Origin: Candidatus Jettenia sp. AMX2
GTDB taxonomy: Bacteria > Planctomycetota > Brocadiia > Brocadiales > Brocadiaceae
Direction: 5' to 3'
Length of the DNA stretch: 64,000 bases
NCBI GenBank assembly: GCA_030583665.1
Contig: CP129469.1
Coordinates: 2,285,043 to 2,349,042 of the forward strand
Below, one piece after another: positions 37,230 to 46,732 of this stretch. The notes under the pieces were generated by a model. It saw only the letters and a list, made by a program, of their open reading frames with translations, had not been told where the DNA came from and searched no databases. Position 1 is the first letter of the stretch. Every line of letters starts with the position of its first letter. Made by a program: the position numbers and the translations under genes.

Positions 37230-40200
37230 TGCACCTTCTCTTTTTTTATCTTTTGTTTTGATAGTCCTGCTGTTAATCTCACGGTACTTCGTCAGTCTTT
37301 TATCATTTTCCAGCCTGAACCGCAACGGCTGATTACCCCTGCGGCACAGAGCAGCAAATTCACACCATTCACATTTCTGATCGTCATCAAAAGGAGAAAC
37401 CGGAAAGATACCTTTCCGGATATACTCCAAAAATACTTTTACAGCGTCCAGGCATTGCTCCCCGTATTCTTCCCAATCGCTCCCTGCAATAATCTTTTCG
37501 GGGATGCCTCCCTCTCCGTTTTTATCATCTGTTTGTACAACATATGTGAAGTATGCCTTTTCCAGCTCTGTCAGAAATCCTGACAAATTTCCCTCTAATT
37601 TCTTTGACAAAAGATATTCCGCCATAATGATATAGAAAGGAAGCTGCAGTTTCTGACCACGAATAACAGACCTTATCATATTTTCCTTCGAATGCTTTCC
37701 TGTTTTGTAATCCACTACACGGAAAACCATCCCATTTTCCGATTTCTTTATATCGATACGATCAATTTTTCCTTTAAACAGTATTTTTTGCATATTATCA
37801 GACAAGGTTTTCACCGGACTGATCTTTACATTCTTTTCAAGAAAGGTGGGCACATAGCCACTTTGTTCAAGTTGTTTAAGATCGCCAATGATAAAATTTG
37901 TCAAAGAAGCAAGTATCGCCTCTTTTTCCAATTCCCAGATAACCGGATAGGGAACCGGAACACGTGACTCCCTGTCACTGAAATATTTCCGGGTAATCTG
38001 ATGCAAAAGTGCTATAGGATTTACAACATCCGTTTCTTTATAAAAATACCCTTTTGCTAGTAATGTTTGATAAAAATCTCTCAATATATTGTGGCAAAGT
38101 ACTCCCAGATCAGCAGGAGTTGTTGCCATATCTTTCCCCGGTTCATTCATAGGTTCCAATCTCAGGATTTTTTCTGCAAAGAATTTAAACGGGCATACGC
38201 CAAACATCTCCAAAGCAGTAGGACTAAAACCGAGAATTTTCTGTTCATTCCACCATTGTGGCACATTATCAACAATCCCGTCATACGCCGTTAAATAGGT
38301 ATAATAACTCTCAATACGGTTTAAAGCCAGTTGAGACCGGATAAAGGTATCAGGATTCACATTCAATGATTGTAAAAAAGGTATGGGGTTTACTCCTTCG
38401 AGCGCAATACGAATGCCAATTTCCTTGGGGGTAAGTAAGAATATTTCCTGATTACAAAGCTTACTTTTTATACCTCTGGGGACAGACAAGATGCATTCGG
38501 ATTTTTCCGGATTGTCTTTCCTAACCACAGGCAGACCTTTTCTGCCCTGAATGCAATCTATCAGATAATGAGAAGGGATTTTTGGCTTTCCTGTTTCATC
38601 GGAACGTTCGTAAAGGAGGTAGAGCCGTTCTCTTGCCGAGTTCACGATAAGATAAAAAAGTAAACGTTCTTCCTCAAAACCTTTCAGCCTTTCCGGGATA
38701 TAGTTCCCGAGCACCTCTGCAAGTTTTCTCCGTACATGATCCCTGAGGAACGGTTCTTCAAAAACGGGGCGGGGAAATACCTTTTCATTAAGACCCAACA
38801 CAAACAACACACGGAAAGAAATACCCTGCACCGGCACAGCATCCATAAAGGTTACTCCCCTGGCATTCCTCAATCCCATCGGAATACCCTCCTGCCGGCA
38901 TGCATCCAGAAAGGTGTCGATGAACTGTTCCCTGGTAACCTCCTCATGCAAACAATCCAGCGTCCTTAATATTTCCAGCAGTTCTCCTATCTTATGCATA
39001 ATCATCCGGTCCCTCTCTTCATCATCATGATTTATGCCCTCTGACGGAATACCAATATGGTTTTTCAGGAAACCGAATATCTTCTGACTCATCATACTCC
39101 ATGATGCCTTTTCCGGAAGGGATGCTATATCATTTGATATCCTCTGCAGGACATGCCTGAGAAACACTATTTGATCAGGAGGAATGTAAACCTGTCTGCC
39201 TTCTGCTTCGTCATCAACAGTTCCTGTAAATTCATTTTTTTCTTCATTCGGCACACGTGCTGCCTGCTCAAGTCTTGATAGCCAGCACCCGATGCCACCC
39301 CGGATACCCAATCTTCTGCTTACTATGTCCCAGAGATCAGGACGGGGAACAAACTCCCCGGTTTCCGGAGCAGGCATTTTAAAATAGGGAGATTTTAACA
39401 GCTCTATCACCATGGAACGATAATAATTTTCCCGCTGCAGAAGAAGTATTTGCCGGACAACTTTTACCAAGGGATACCTTTCGATGGGTTCCTGTAACTC
39501 CGTCACCAGGGGGATACAATTCTCGTAAAATATTCTCTTCAGGTCTTCTTTATATTGCCAGGGCATCCTTGCAACGATGCCAATCTCTTCCATTTTATAT
39601 CCTTCCTCTGCCAAATTGAGAATTTCCTTGGCAACAGACCAGATTTCGTCTCTTTTTCCACAGGTATTTATCACAAAGCAGTTCCCGTTATATCTATCAC
39701 CTTTCTGAGGAATTTTTATCCTGCCTGAATTATCATCCATCTCAACCCCGCACGGAAATGATAAAGCATCATCTGAGGATAATTCCTCTACATCATGCGC
39801 CAGTCCCATGATAAAAGACTCAAAAAAAGGTTTCACATAAGAAAATGCCATGCGATTCTTTTGATAGGGCAAAAATAAAATCGTAGGATGAAACCTGAAT
39901 ATTTCCCTGAAAAAATCCATTTCTACGCCCGTAAGGTCATAAAATCCATAAATCAGAATAGAACGGAAATTTTTAAGGAATCCGGAATCAGGCAGAAAAG
40001 GAGTAGCCAAACGGTAAACATCTGAATAGCCGGATATCCTTAAGTCCATCAATTTCCGCCTCAGCATGCCGTAGAGATGTGCAATCCCGTAAAGTTTCTG
40101 AATATCAGCGCCGTCAATACATTTCTCTTTTACCGCCTGATTAAAATCACCCGGGCAAACATTTGCATTTGCAAGCTCCAGCATAACACGGGAAAGCGCA

Positions 40201-40547
40201 CGTTGTGACCTCACATTCTTACCTAATGACCCGCGCAACAAAGGATCCTTTAATAATCCCTCTATCATGCATTCGTAAAAGACAGGTTGTGATATAACCC
40301 TTCCAATCTCAATCCCCGCATGCCTGCATATCTCACTTGCAAGGGCAAAGAAATTTACAAAGGAAATATTTATATAAGATGCGCCCTGATCATGGACAAA
40401 ACGCTTCTGGAGGTAGTTCAACATGACATTGGTGGGAGTTACCACAATAAGAGGCACGAATGGGTCTTCCTTTTTTAATGCCTGTATGGTAGCAACCAAC
40501 GAATCTTCAAGGAACGGGTGGTAGAGTCCTGTTTTAACAGACAGCAT
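37218..40547 (-). CDS. AddB/RexB-like PD-(D/E)XK nuclease with degenerate helicase
   Basis: Large 1109-residue protein like the AddB subunit of the AddAB recombination-repair complex. Seen: a C-terminal RecB-family nuclease with FKGKIDRIDIKK and FRVVDYKTGKH (PD-(D/E)XK core, about 947-982), and cysteines in GVCPFKFF (about 795) and QKCEWCEFAALC (about 1070-1081) arranged to bind [4Fe-4S] as in AddB. The middle has the SF1-like blocks MDAVPVQGISFRVLFVLGLN. At the N-terminus, where AddB often has GxxGxGKT, the sequence is VKTGLYHPFLED, so the Walker A is missing. No addA gene lies in the window. Its end overlaps mgtE tail to tail. Confidence 0.8.
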   Translation of the reverse strand: MLSVKTGLYHPFLEDSLVATIQALKKEDPFVPLIVVTPTNVMLNYLQKRFVHDQGASYINISFVNFFALASEICRHAGIEIGRVISQPVFYECMIEGLLKDPLLRGSLGKNVRSQRALSRVMLELANANVCPGDFNQAVKEKCIDGADIQKLYGIAHLYGMLRRKLMDLRISGYSDVYRLATPFLPDSGFLKNFRSILIYGFYDLTGVEMDFFREIFRFHPTILFLPYQKNRMAFSYVKPFFESFIMGLAHDVEELSSDDALSFPCGVEMDDNSGRIKIPQKGDRYNGNCFVINTCGKRDEIWSVAKEILNLAEEGYKMEEIGIVARMPWQYKEDLKRIFYENCIPLVTELQEPIERYPLVKVVRQILLLQRENYYRSMVIELLKSPYFKMPAPETGEFVPRPDLWDIVSRRLGIRGGIGCWLSRLEQAARVPNEEKNEFTGTVDDEAEGRQVYIPPDQIVFLRHVLQRISNDIASLPEKASWSMMSQKIFGFLKNHIGIPSEGINHDDEERDRMIMHKIGELLEILRTLDCLHEEVTREQFIDTFLDACRQEGIPMGLRNARGVTFMDAVPVQGISFRVLFVLGLNEKVFPRPVFEEPFLRDHVRRKLAEVLGNYIPERLKGFEEERLLFYLIVNSARERLYLLYERSDETGKPKIPSHYLIDCIQGRKGLPVVRKDNPEKSECILSVPRGIKSKLCNQEIFLLTPKEIGIRIALEGVNPIPFLQSLNVNPDTFIRSQLALNRIESYYTYLTAYDGIVDNVPQWWNEQKILGFSPTALEMFGVCPFKFFAEKILRLEPMNEPGKDMATTPADLGVLCHNILRDFYQTLLAKGYFYKETDVVNPIALLHQITRKYFSDRESRVPVPYPVIWELEKEAILASLTNFIIGDLKQLEQSGYVPTFLEKNVKISPVKTLSDNMQKILFKGKIDRIDIKKSENGMVFRVVDYKTGKHSKENMIRSVIRGQKLQLPFYIIMAEYLLSKKLEGNLSGFLTELEKAYFTYVVQTDDKNGEGGIPEKIIAGSDWEEYGEQCLDAVKVFLEYIRKGIFPVSPFDDDQKCEWCEFAALCRRGNQPLRFRLENDKRLTKYREINSRTIKTKDKKREGASDT

Positions 40548-40629
40548 TATCGTATTATTTTATAAAAGTTTCTCTTTTCCACATCCGCATACATCACCAG
40601 GATTTTATGGTAGCTGGTATAGTTTTTTA

Positions 40630-40652
40630 TGTAGGGCAGAACACCGTCTGCC
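40630..40652. repeat. Palindromic dispersed repeat, copy 4 (inverted)
   Basis: TGTAGGGCAGAACACCGTCTGCC: the reverse orientation of the family seen at 6330 and 24972, with several changes. Lies between the nuclease and EamA genes. Confidence 0.6.
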
Positions 40653-40741
40653 AGATAAAAACTATTAGAAAATCATTCACTGTTGTATTATAATATGCTT
40701 CCTTATCAACTGAATCATTGCATTTTTGAGGAAAAGATTTT

Positions 40742-41158
40742 ATGGATGCATTTTTACTTGCCTTACTTACTGCATTTATATGGGGGTCTGTGCCATTTCT
40801 TGAGAAAATAGGACTCTCATCAGTAGAACCTACAGCCGCATATCTTGTAAGAAGCTTGGGGGTCTTCATTGGCGTTATCATAGTCATCTTATTTACACCA
40901 AGCCTGCCATCTATCGGAAAGATGGGAGCCAAACCCTTTTCTTTCCTCATACTCGCGGGTGTTTTGGCTGGATTTGCAGCACAGGTAATCTTCTTTAAAG
41001 CACTTAAAACCGGAGAGGTATCAAAGATTATTCCCATTACCAGTAGCTATCCTTTATTTACATTCCTGCTAGGCTGGCTTTTTCTCAGTGAGGAAGTGAC
41101 CCTGTCCAAGATGTTTGGCACACTTCTTGTTTTAGGAGGAATATACCTTCTGAGATAA
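40742..41158 (+). CDS. EamA-type half-size membrane transporter
   Basis: 138-residue membrane protein of the EamA/drug-metabolite transporter superfamily. Seen: five hydrophobic helices and the family features AFIWGSVPFLEKIGL (about 12-26), PITSSYPLFTFLLGWLFLSE (about 99-118) and a terminal GGIYLL. Full-length members have two EamA repeats (about 290 aa), so this is a single-repeat form that would need to dimerise. GAGGAAAAG lies before the ATG. Substrate unknown. Confidence 0.88.
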   Translation: MDAFLLALLTAFIWGSVPFLEKIGLSSVEPTAAYLVRSLGVFIGVIIVILFTPSLPSIGKMGAKPFSFLILAGVLAGFAAQVIFFKALKTGEVSKIIPITSSYPLFTFLLGWLFLSEEVTLSKMFGTLLVLGGIYLLR

Positions 41159-41159
41159 T

Positions 41160-42116
41160 TCAAACCCTTGTTATAATCGTACCTGTTTTACCCTGCAAGG
41201 CATCTTCAACCTTATCAAGAGATGTAATAATAACAAATTCTCCGCCCCGGTTCAGGAAATTTATGGCAGCCTGTATTTTGGGTCCCATACTTCCCGGTGG
41301 AAAATGGCCTTCTGACAAATACTGTTGAGCCTCCTTTATCGTCAATTTTGCCAGCGGCCTTTCGCCAGGCTGCCTGAAGTTTAAAAAAACATATTCAACA
41401 TCAGTAAGCATGGCAAGACAATTCGCCTTGATATCCTTTGCCAGAACACCGGAAGCGAGGTCTTTATCAATTACAACGTCAACACCTTCCATATCACCAT
41501 CATCCCTGATTATAACAGGAATGCCGCCACCGCCGGCTGCAATAACGATTTCGCCTGCTTCCAATAACCTTTTAATAGCCCTCACTTCCACAATTTCCAG
41601 GGGAACCGGTGAAGAAACAACCCTGCGAAATCCTCTGTGGCTGTCTTCCTTTATATGCCAGCCTTTTTCCTGCCGGAAACGTTCTGCTTCTTTTCTGGAG
41701 AAAAATGGCCCGATAGGCTTCGTTGGATTCAGGAATGCCGGATCATTTTTATCAACAACAACCTGTGTAAGGATGGTAACTACACACCGGTCTATACCCT
41801 CTTTTCGTAACCGGTTGGTCAGGGATTGCTGGATCATATATCCTATGGCACCCTCGGTATCTGCGACGCATATACCAAGGGTAAGTTCAGGCACATGATT
41901 TCTGCTGGCCTCTGCCATGAGTAACATATTACCTACCTGAGGCCCGTTCCCATGAGTAAGAATTACCATATACCCTTGTTTTAAACAGGCAATAATACTA
42001 TCGAGACTAGTGCGTATATTTTCAAATTGTTCCGAGACAGTACCCCGCTGCCCTTCCTTAATAAGGGCATTCCCACCCAAAGCAATTACCATAACCTTGT
42101 TTTTTACATAAATCAT
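41160..42116 (-). CDS. arcC: Carbamate kinase
   Basis: Transfers phosphate between carbamoyl phosphate and ADP, forming ATP, ammonia and CO2 (or the reverse). Seen: VIALGGNALIKEGQRG (10-25), the THGNGPQVGNML motif (about 54-65), IAAGGGGIPVI and the C-terminal GSMGPKIQAAINF. 318 aa is normal. No arginine deiminase or ornithine carbamoyltransferase gene is adjacent, so it is not a classical arc operon. Its ATG overlaps the stop codon of the upstream GTPase gene (ATGA), implying coupled translation. Confidence 0.95.
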   Translation of the reverse strand: MIYVKNKVMVIALGGNALIKEGQRGTVSEQFENIRTSLDSIIACLKQGYMVILTHGNGPQVGNMLLMAEASRNHVPELTLGICVADTEGAIGYMIQQSLTNRLRKEGIDRCVVTILTQVVVDKNDPAFLNPTKPIGPFFSRKEAERFRQEKGWHIKEDSHRGFRRVVSSPVPLEIVEVRAIKRLLEAGEIVIAAGGGGIPVIIRDDGDMEGVDVVIDKDLASGVLAKDIKANCLAMLTDVEYVFLNFRQPGERPLAKLTIKEAQQYLSEGHFPPGSMGPKIQAAINFLNRGGEFVIITSLDKVEDALQGKTGTIITRV

Positions 42117-43432
42117 AATTTCTTTTGAAGAAGGAGTTCCCTTAACCCAGGTGTACTGATTTCCTGAAAACTGTACCGGACACGGTCGGCAGGCTTCTCT
42201 ATGGGAATGAGTTTCCTGAGATCAACAGGAGTTCCAATAATAACAATATCACAGGGGATACGGTTTATAGTCTCCTTCAACTCTTCGATCTGTGCGTGTC
42301 CATACCCCATAGCAGGAAGTGATTTACCGATATGCGTGTACTCTTTAAATACTTCGGCAATTGACCCTATTGCATAAGGTCTCGGATCGACAATTTCAGC
42401 TGCGCCAAATTTCTCTGCAGCAAGGATGCCAGCGCCGAAAGACATGCCACCATGCGTTAATGTCGGACCATCCTCAACAACCAGCACCCGTTTGCCCTTT
42501 ATATCCGCTGGTTTTTCAACCGTTACCGGCAATGCAGCATCTACGATAGCAGCGGTCGGATTGAACATCCGTACCTGTTCTTTCAAATGGTTTATATTTT
42601 GCGGCTGTGCCGTATCCTCTTTACTTATAACAATAATATCAGCGAGCAGAAGGTTCGTCTCTCCGGGATAATAGGCAGTCTCATGCCCTGGCCGGTGTGG
42701 ATCTACAATAGTAATATGAATATCCGGCACATAAAACGGAGTATCGTTATTCCCGCCATCCCAGACAATAATATCCGCTTCTTTCTCCGCTTCCGATAAA
42801 ATAACCCCGTAATCGACACCCGCATACACAACAGTATGCTGCTCTATATGAGGTTCGTATTCCTCAATCTCTTCAATCGTACAGTCATACCTTTTAAAGT
42901 CGTTATAGGCAGAAAACCGCTGTATACGCTGTTTCCTGAGATCGCCATAAGGCATAGGGTGCCGTATAACAACAACGTTGCTACCCGTTTCTTTCAGTAT
43001 TTCGCAGGCCTTTCGTGAAACAGGGCTTTTGCCGCAGCCTGTTCTTACAGCACAAACCGCAACAACCGGTTTTTTACTTTTTAGCATAGTCTGCCTTGCA
43101 CCGGGAAGGGTAAATTGAGCGCCTGCTGCACTTACCATACTTGCCCTGTGCATTACGTATTCATAGGAAACGTCGCTGTAAGAGAATAGTACCTCATCAA
43201 TTTCATGAAGTCTTATGAGGGATGCTAATTCCTGCTCCGGTTTAACAGGAATACCCTCGGGATATAATTTCCCTGCTAATGAAGGTGGATATTCCCTTCC
43301 GGCAATGTTGGGAATCTGGGTTGCGGTAAATGCAATCACCTGATAATCAGGATTCTCACGAAAGAGGATATTGAAATTATGAAAATCCCGCCCTGCCGCC
43401 CCCATAATAATAATCTTTTTCCTTTTTGACAT
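42113..43432 (-). CDS. Cyclic-2,3-diphosphoglycerate-synthetase-like GTPase
   Basis: 439-residue P-loop protein matching the family annotated as cyclic 2,3-diphosphoglycerate synthetase, first characterised in thermophilic methanogens where it makes the osmolyte/thermoprotectant cDPG. Seen: N-terminal Rossmann-like KIIIMGAAGRDFHNFNILFR (6-25), a P-loop AVRTGCGKSPVSR (128-140), and VWDGGNND plus DGPTLTHGGMSFGAG. In bacteria the true substrate is not established. It lies upstream of, and is translationally coupled to, carbamate kinase; such pairing suggests a phosphoryl-transfer role (inference). Confidence 0.78.
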   Translation of the reverse strand: MSKRKKIIIMGAAGRDFHNFNILFRENPDYQVIAFTATQIPNIAGREYPPSLAGKLYPEGIPVKPEQELASLIRLHEIDEVLFSYSDVSYEYVMHRASMVSAAGAQFTLPGARQTMLKSKKPVVAVCAVRTGCGKSPVSRKACEILKETGSNVVVIRHPMPYGDLRKQRIQRFSAYNDFKRYDCTIEEIEEYEPHIEQHTVVYAGVDYGVILSEAEKEADIIVWDGGNNDTPFYVPDIHITIVDPHRPGHETAYYPGETNLLLADIIVISKEDTAQPQNINHLKEQVRMFNPTAAIVDAALPVTVEKPADIKGKRVLVVEDGPTLTHGGMSFGAGILAAEKFGAAEIVDPRPYAIGSIAEVFKEYTHIGKSLPAMGYGHAQIEELKETINRIPCDIVIIGTPVDLRKLIPIEKPADRVRYSFQEISTPGLRELLLQKKL

Positions 43433-43465
43433 GTGGAAATCCCCTGCCGATCAATCCTTATTTCC

Positions 43466-44152
43466 TTATTTATTCAGTACAGAACGAGCTACAGTATCCC
43501 AGACCTTGTCAGCAATCATCTGCTCAGACAACAAAACACCATCCTCGGTGCAGTCAATAATTGCCCAGTCACTTCTTCCTCTGGCAATTTCAAGGAAGGT
43601 TTGTTGTGTACATTGCAAATGTTTTCTGTCCTCTTCATGAATATCCTTTTTTAAACTCCCCAGATACGCACGTTGTTCTTTCTTTTCAATAAGCCGGTAC
43701 GCTGTCTCCACCGGCACATGCAACAAAATATTCAAGTCAGACTCCGGAATAGTAAAAACGCCGTGCTCTAACCTTTCCAACCACTGAAAAAATTTTTTTC
43801 GTTCAGACGAATCGCTGATTTTCCCCCCCTGATGAGCCATATTATCGCATACATACCGGTTTGATACGATAATACACCCCTCCCTGAGCCAGCCATTCAT
43901 CTCATTTTTGCATTCCCAGCGGTCGCCAGCGTAAAGTATTGCTGCAAGATATGGACTAACTGCATCTGCATTACCAAACTCACCCTTGAGATATTTTACA
44001 ATCAAATCAGCAAAAAATGTCTTCCCGTACCGGGGAAAATCGGTAGTAACGGCAGGATACCCTTCCTTTCGTAACCGTTCGTAAAGGAGTCTTGTTTGTA
44101 CTGTTTTACCGCTCCCATCAATGCCGGAAACAGCAATTAACTTTCCGTACAT
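43466..44152 (-). CDS. tmk: Thymidylate kinase-like P-loop kinase
   Basis: Probable dTMP kinase (dTMP to dTDP). Seen: P-loop SGIDGSGKTVQT (9-20), TTDFPRYGK (35-43) as the base-recognition segment, and a LID-like EKKEQRAYL region. The usual DR(Y/H) motif appears as SNRYVCDNMAHQG, with Asn instead of Asp, so it is a divergent member; another deoxynucleoside monophosphate kinase specificity is possible. 228 aa, normal. It is 33 bases upstream of the GTPase gene, in the same direction. Confidence 0.8.
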   Translation of the reverse strand: MYGKLIAVSGIDGSGKTVQTRLLYERLRKEGYPAVTTDFPRYGKTFFADLIVKYLKGEFGNADAVSPYLAAILYAGDRWECKNEMNGWLREGCIIVSNRYVCDNMAHQGGKISDSSERKKFFQWLERLEHGVFTIPESDLNILLHVPVETAYRLIEKKEQRAYLGSLKKDIHEEDRKHLQCTQQTFLEIARGRSDWAIIDCTEDGVLLSEQMIADKVWDTVARSVLNK

Positions 44153-44189
44153 GAATTATCCCAATTGAAAACGTCTTAAGTTCGTTCCT

Positions 44190-44213
44190 CAAAGTCCCCC
44201 TGAAAAATGGGGA
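44190..44213. repeat. CAAAGTCCCCCT-type repeat
   Basis: A diverged copy of the element at 8817 and 31254, in the roughly 350-base divergent gap between the thymidylate kinase and HEAT-repeat genes. Nothing else but the promoter at 44407 was recognised in that gap. Confidence 0.55.
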
Positions 44214-44406
44214 TTAAGAAGTTTTCGTGAAAATATTTAAAAAATGAAACTTCTCTACAATTCTTTTTTTGTGCCTGTAATTATGCAATAATACTACCTG
44301 ATTGACTCGGAATCATAGCAATTTTACCGACAATGTCAATAACTATATCAGTTTCAATTAAAATATAACAGGAATCAAGAAAATAATTTAGAGTTTATCT
44401 TACGTA

Positions 44407-44435
44407 TTGACCTGGAACGTAAAATTTGCTACATT
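44407..44435 (+). promoter_or_regulatory. Promoter of the HEAT/TPR lipoprotein
   Basis: TTGACC (44407-44412) and TACATT (44430-44435) with a 17-base spacer. Because it lies inside the upstream part of the open frame, it supports the later start at 44509. Confidence 0.55.
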
Positions 44436-44508
44436 TTATTTTTACAAAACACAAGAACCTTGCCTCCTTATTTATTACTGCAGGAAAATAATAGTACGTT
44501 ATATATTT

Positions 44509-46596
44509 ATGTTTAAAAACGGCAAATTAAGACTTTGCATGATATTGCTTGCGGCAATATCCATAATGAACTTTTCAGGATGTACGACAATCACATCAAG
44601 AAGAGGCACAAGGGAAAATACAGGATTAAAAACCGACATTGAGATACAGCGCAAGTTAGAAGAATGGACAGAAAAATTGTATTCTCCTGACCCTACTGTA
44701 AGAAGTTCTGCTGCTGTTTTCCTCCTGGGCCTTAATCATCCTCAAGCCCAGGAACCACTTATAAGAATATTACGGCATAATAAAGAACGCGAAGACGTTC
44801 AAATCTCTATTATCCGGGCATTTGGTTTCACAAGAGATGAGCGTGCAACCGGAATATTAATCAGTTTGTTAGATCATGAATCAACCGCTGTAAGGGAGGC
44901 AGCAGAAGAGGCACTTGGGAGGCTCAATACAAGCAACGCGATACGAAGGATGTCAGAATCACTGTTGGATACTAGTCAGTCATTAAACGTCAGGATGCTC
45001 CTGGCAAAAATACTTGGCAATACGAATGACAGGGACGCTGTTGACCCTCTGATTAAAATACTTGATGCCGACAACCGCGAATTAAGAGAAACAGCCATGA
45101 AGTCCCTCGTAAAAATCACAAAAGAAACCGGCACAAACGATCCTGCATGGTGGAAACAATGGTGGTCACGCAATAAAGCAAAACCACGCGATCAATGGCT
45201 GGAAGATATCCTCTCAAAGCAGGATGTTAGCATGCAGGAACTGAAACAAAAAATCGATCAATTAAAACTTGAAGTTGCGCAAAAAGCAATTAGATTACTT
45301 GAAACCAGGCCTGATAAAACAGATCCGAAACCATTAATCGATGCACTCCAGAGTGAGCATTCCTCAGTGAGAATATTCGCAGTAAAAGAGTTAGTAAAAA
45401 TAAAAGACCCTTCTGTAATTGGAGCATTAAGTAATGCTGTTACCGACAAGGAAGAAGAGGTCCGTATAGAGGTAGTTCAGGCATTGGGGGACATAGATGA
45501 CAGAAAATCCATTGAATCCCTGTTGTATTCACTGAACGATGAGAATCTTATCGTAAGGGAAAAGGCGGCCAGATCTCTCGGTAAGCTGGGAAAGGCCGAG
45601 GCGAGAGACGCATTAATCCTGGCATTGCATAATAATACCCATGTACCAATAATAGGCGCCATTATCGATGCCCTTGGACAAATCGGAAATTTACGGTCTG
45701 TTGAACCGCTGGTTGTATACTTAACACACAAGGAACCAAAAATAAGAGAAATTACTGCCGCAGCCCTTGGCAAGATCCGTGATGCACGTGCAGTCGAGCC
45801 CCTTATTGCTGCATTAAGCGATGAACACGAACGCGTCCGGTGGTTTGCAGCGGATAGCCTGGGCAAGATAGGTGATCCTGCCAGCGTGGAATCCCTTATC
45901 AAATTACTCACGGACAGCAGTCCCCGGGTAAGGGAATCGGCAGTAACAGCATTAGGACAGATAGGAAACCGGCAATCAATAGAGTCGTTAATAACGGTAC
46001 TTCAGGATGTCGACAAGAGGGTCGCAGAGCAGGCGGCAGAATCTATTCTCAATATCAAAAAAATGGATTTTGAAATTATGAATACCATAGCGTCTGCTTT
46101 TTTAGCACATAAAGATTACAGAAGGGCAGAGATTGTCTTAGAACGACTCATAGCTGAACATGCAACACAACCAGAACTTAAAGAAGAAATTCTGCAAGCA
46201 AAAATTAAATTAGCCAGGACACTTGTTGCTGCGAATAATCTGAGAAAGGCAATTGCGATTTATGAGGAATTGGTAAAACAAGTGCCCGCTGATGATGCAA
46301 TGAAGTCCCAACTTATCCAATACCTGAAAGAAACGAAACAATATGACAGGGCGCTGGAATGGTATGCCGTCTGGATCAAAGAATCGCCACACAACAATAA
46401 ACAACAATACTGGCAGGGGCGCGTGGAGATCGCCAACACCCTGTTTGGACAGGGTAAATACGAGCAGGTAAAAAATATTATTGCCAGATTACAAGCAGAA
46501 GACCCCGGTCTTGGCGGAAATGAATTCCAGCAAAATTTTGAACGATTAGCTGAATTAAGTATGGAAGAGTTGTCTAATTCAAAACAACCGGAATAA
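44509..46596 (+). CDS. HEAT-repeat and TPR lipoprotein
   Basis: 695-residue predicted lipoprotein: signal with lipobox NFSGC (Cys about 25), a HEAT/PBS-lyase-like repeat block (about 50-200), a Trp-rich break (DPAWWKQWWSRNK, about 210), a second block of eight or so HEAT repeats (about 255-500; repeating SVEPLVVYLTHKEPKIREIT and LIAALSDEHERVRWFAADSL), and a C-terminal TPR region (about 520-690). Both repeat types form protein-binding superhelices, so this is a large envelope scaffold. The ATG at 44509 is preferred because a promoter lies at 44407-44435. Function unknown. Confidence 0.85.
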   Translation: MFKNGKLRLCMILLAAISIMNFSGCTTITSRRGTRENTGLKTDIEIQRKLEEWTEKLYSPDPTVRSSAAVFLLGLNHPQAQEPLIRILRHNKEREDVQISIIRAFGFTRDERATGILISLLDHESTAVREAAEEALGRLNTSNAIRRMSESLLDTSQSLNVRMLLAKILGNTNDRDAVDPLIKILDADNRELRETAMKSLVKITKETGTNDPAWWKQWWSRNKAKPRDQWLEDILSKQDVSMQELKQKIDQLKLEVAQKAIRLLETRPDKTDPKPLIDALQSEHSSVRIFAVKELVKIKDPSVIGALSNAVTDKEEEVRIEVVQALGDIDDRKSIESLLYSLNDENLIVREKAARSLGKLGKAEARDALILALHNNTHVPIIGAIIDALGQIGNLRSVEPLVVYLTHKEPKIREITAAALGKIRDARAVEPLIAALSDEHERVRWFAADSLGKIGDPASVESLIKLLTDSSPRVRESAVTALGQIGNRQSIESLITVLQDVDKRVAEQAAESILNIKKMDFEIMNTIASAFLAHKDYRRAEIVLERLIAEHATQPELKEEILQAKIKLARTLVAANNLRKAIAIYEELVKQVPADDAMKSQLIQYLKETKQYDRALEWYAVWIKESPHNNKQQYWQGRVEIANTLFGQGKYEQVKNIIARLQAEDPGLGGNEFQQNFERLAELSMEELSNSKQPE

Positions 46597-46650
46597 AACT
46601 GTTCATTGTATAATTGAATAAAATGGCAATAACAATACTCTTTTTATAGT

Positions 46651-46674
46651 ATAGATTACCAAGGTATAATCTAT
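46651..46674 (+). promoter_or_regulatory. Dyad over a possible trkA -10 box
   Basis: ATAGATTA (46651-46658) and TAATCTAT (46667-46674) form a perfect 8-base inverted repeat that overlaps a TATAAT sequence (46665-46670) upstream of trkA. It could be an operator. Confidence 0.4.
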
Positions 46675-46732
46675 GAATTGTTATGTATGTGTATGGTAAA
46701 CGTTTTCACAAATCAGGAGAAATAAGATTACT

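Noticed and set aside
44407-44508. Upstream in-frame start of the HEAT-repeat protein
   Set aside because: It begins inside a TTGACC-17-TACATT promoter and lies before a proper lipoprotein signal; the ATG at 44509 is preferred.
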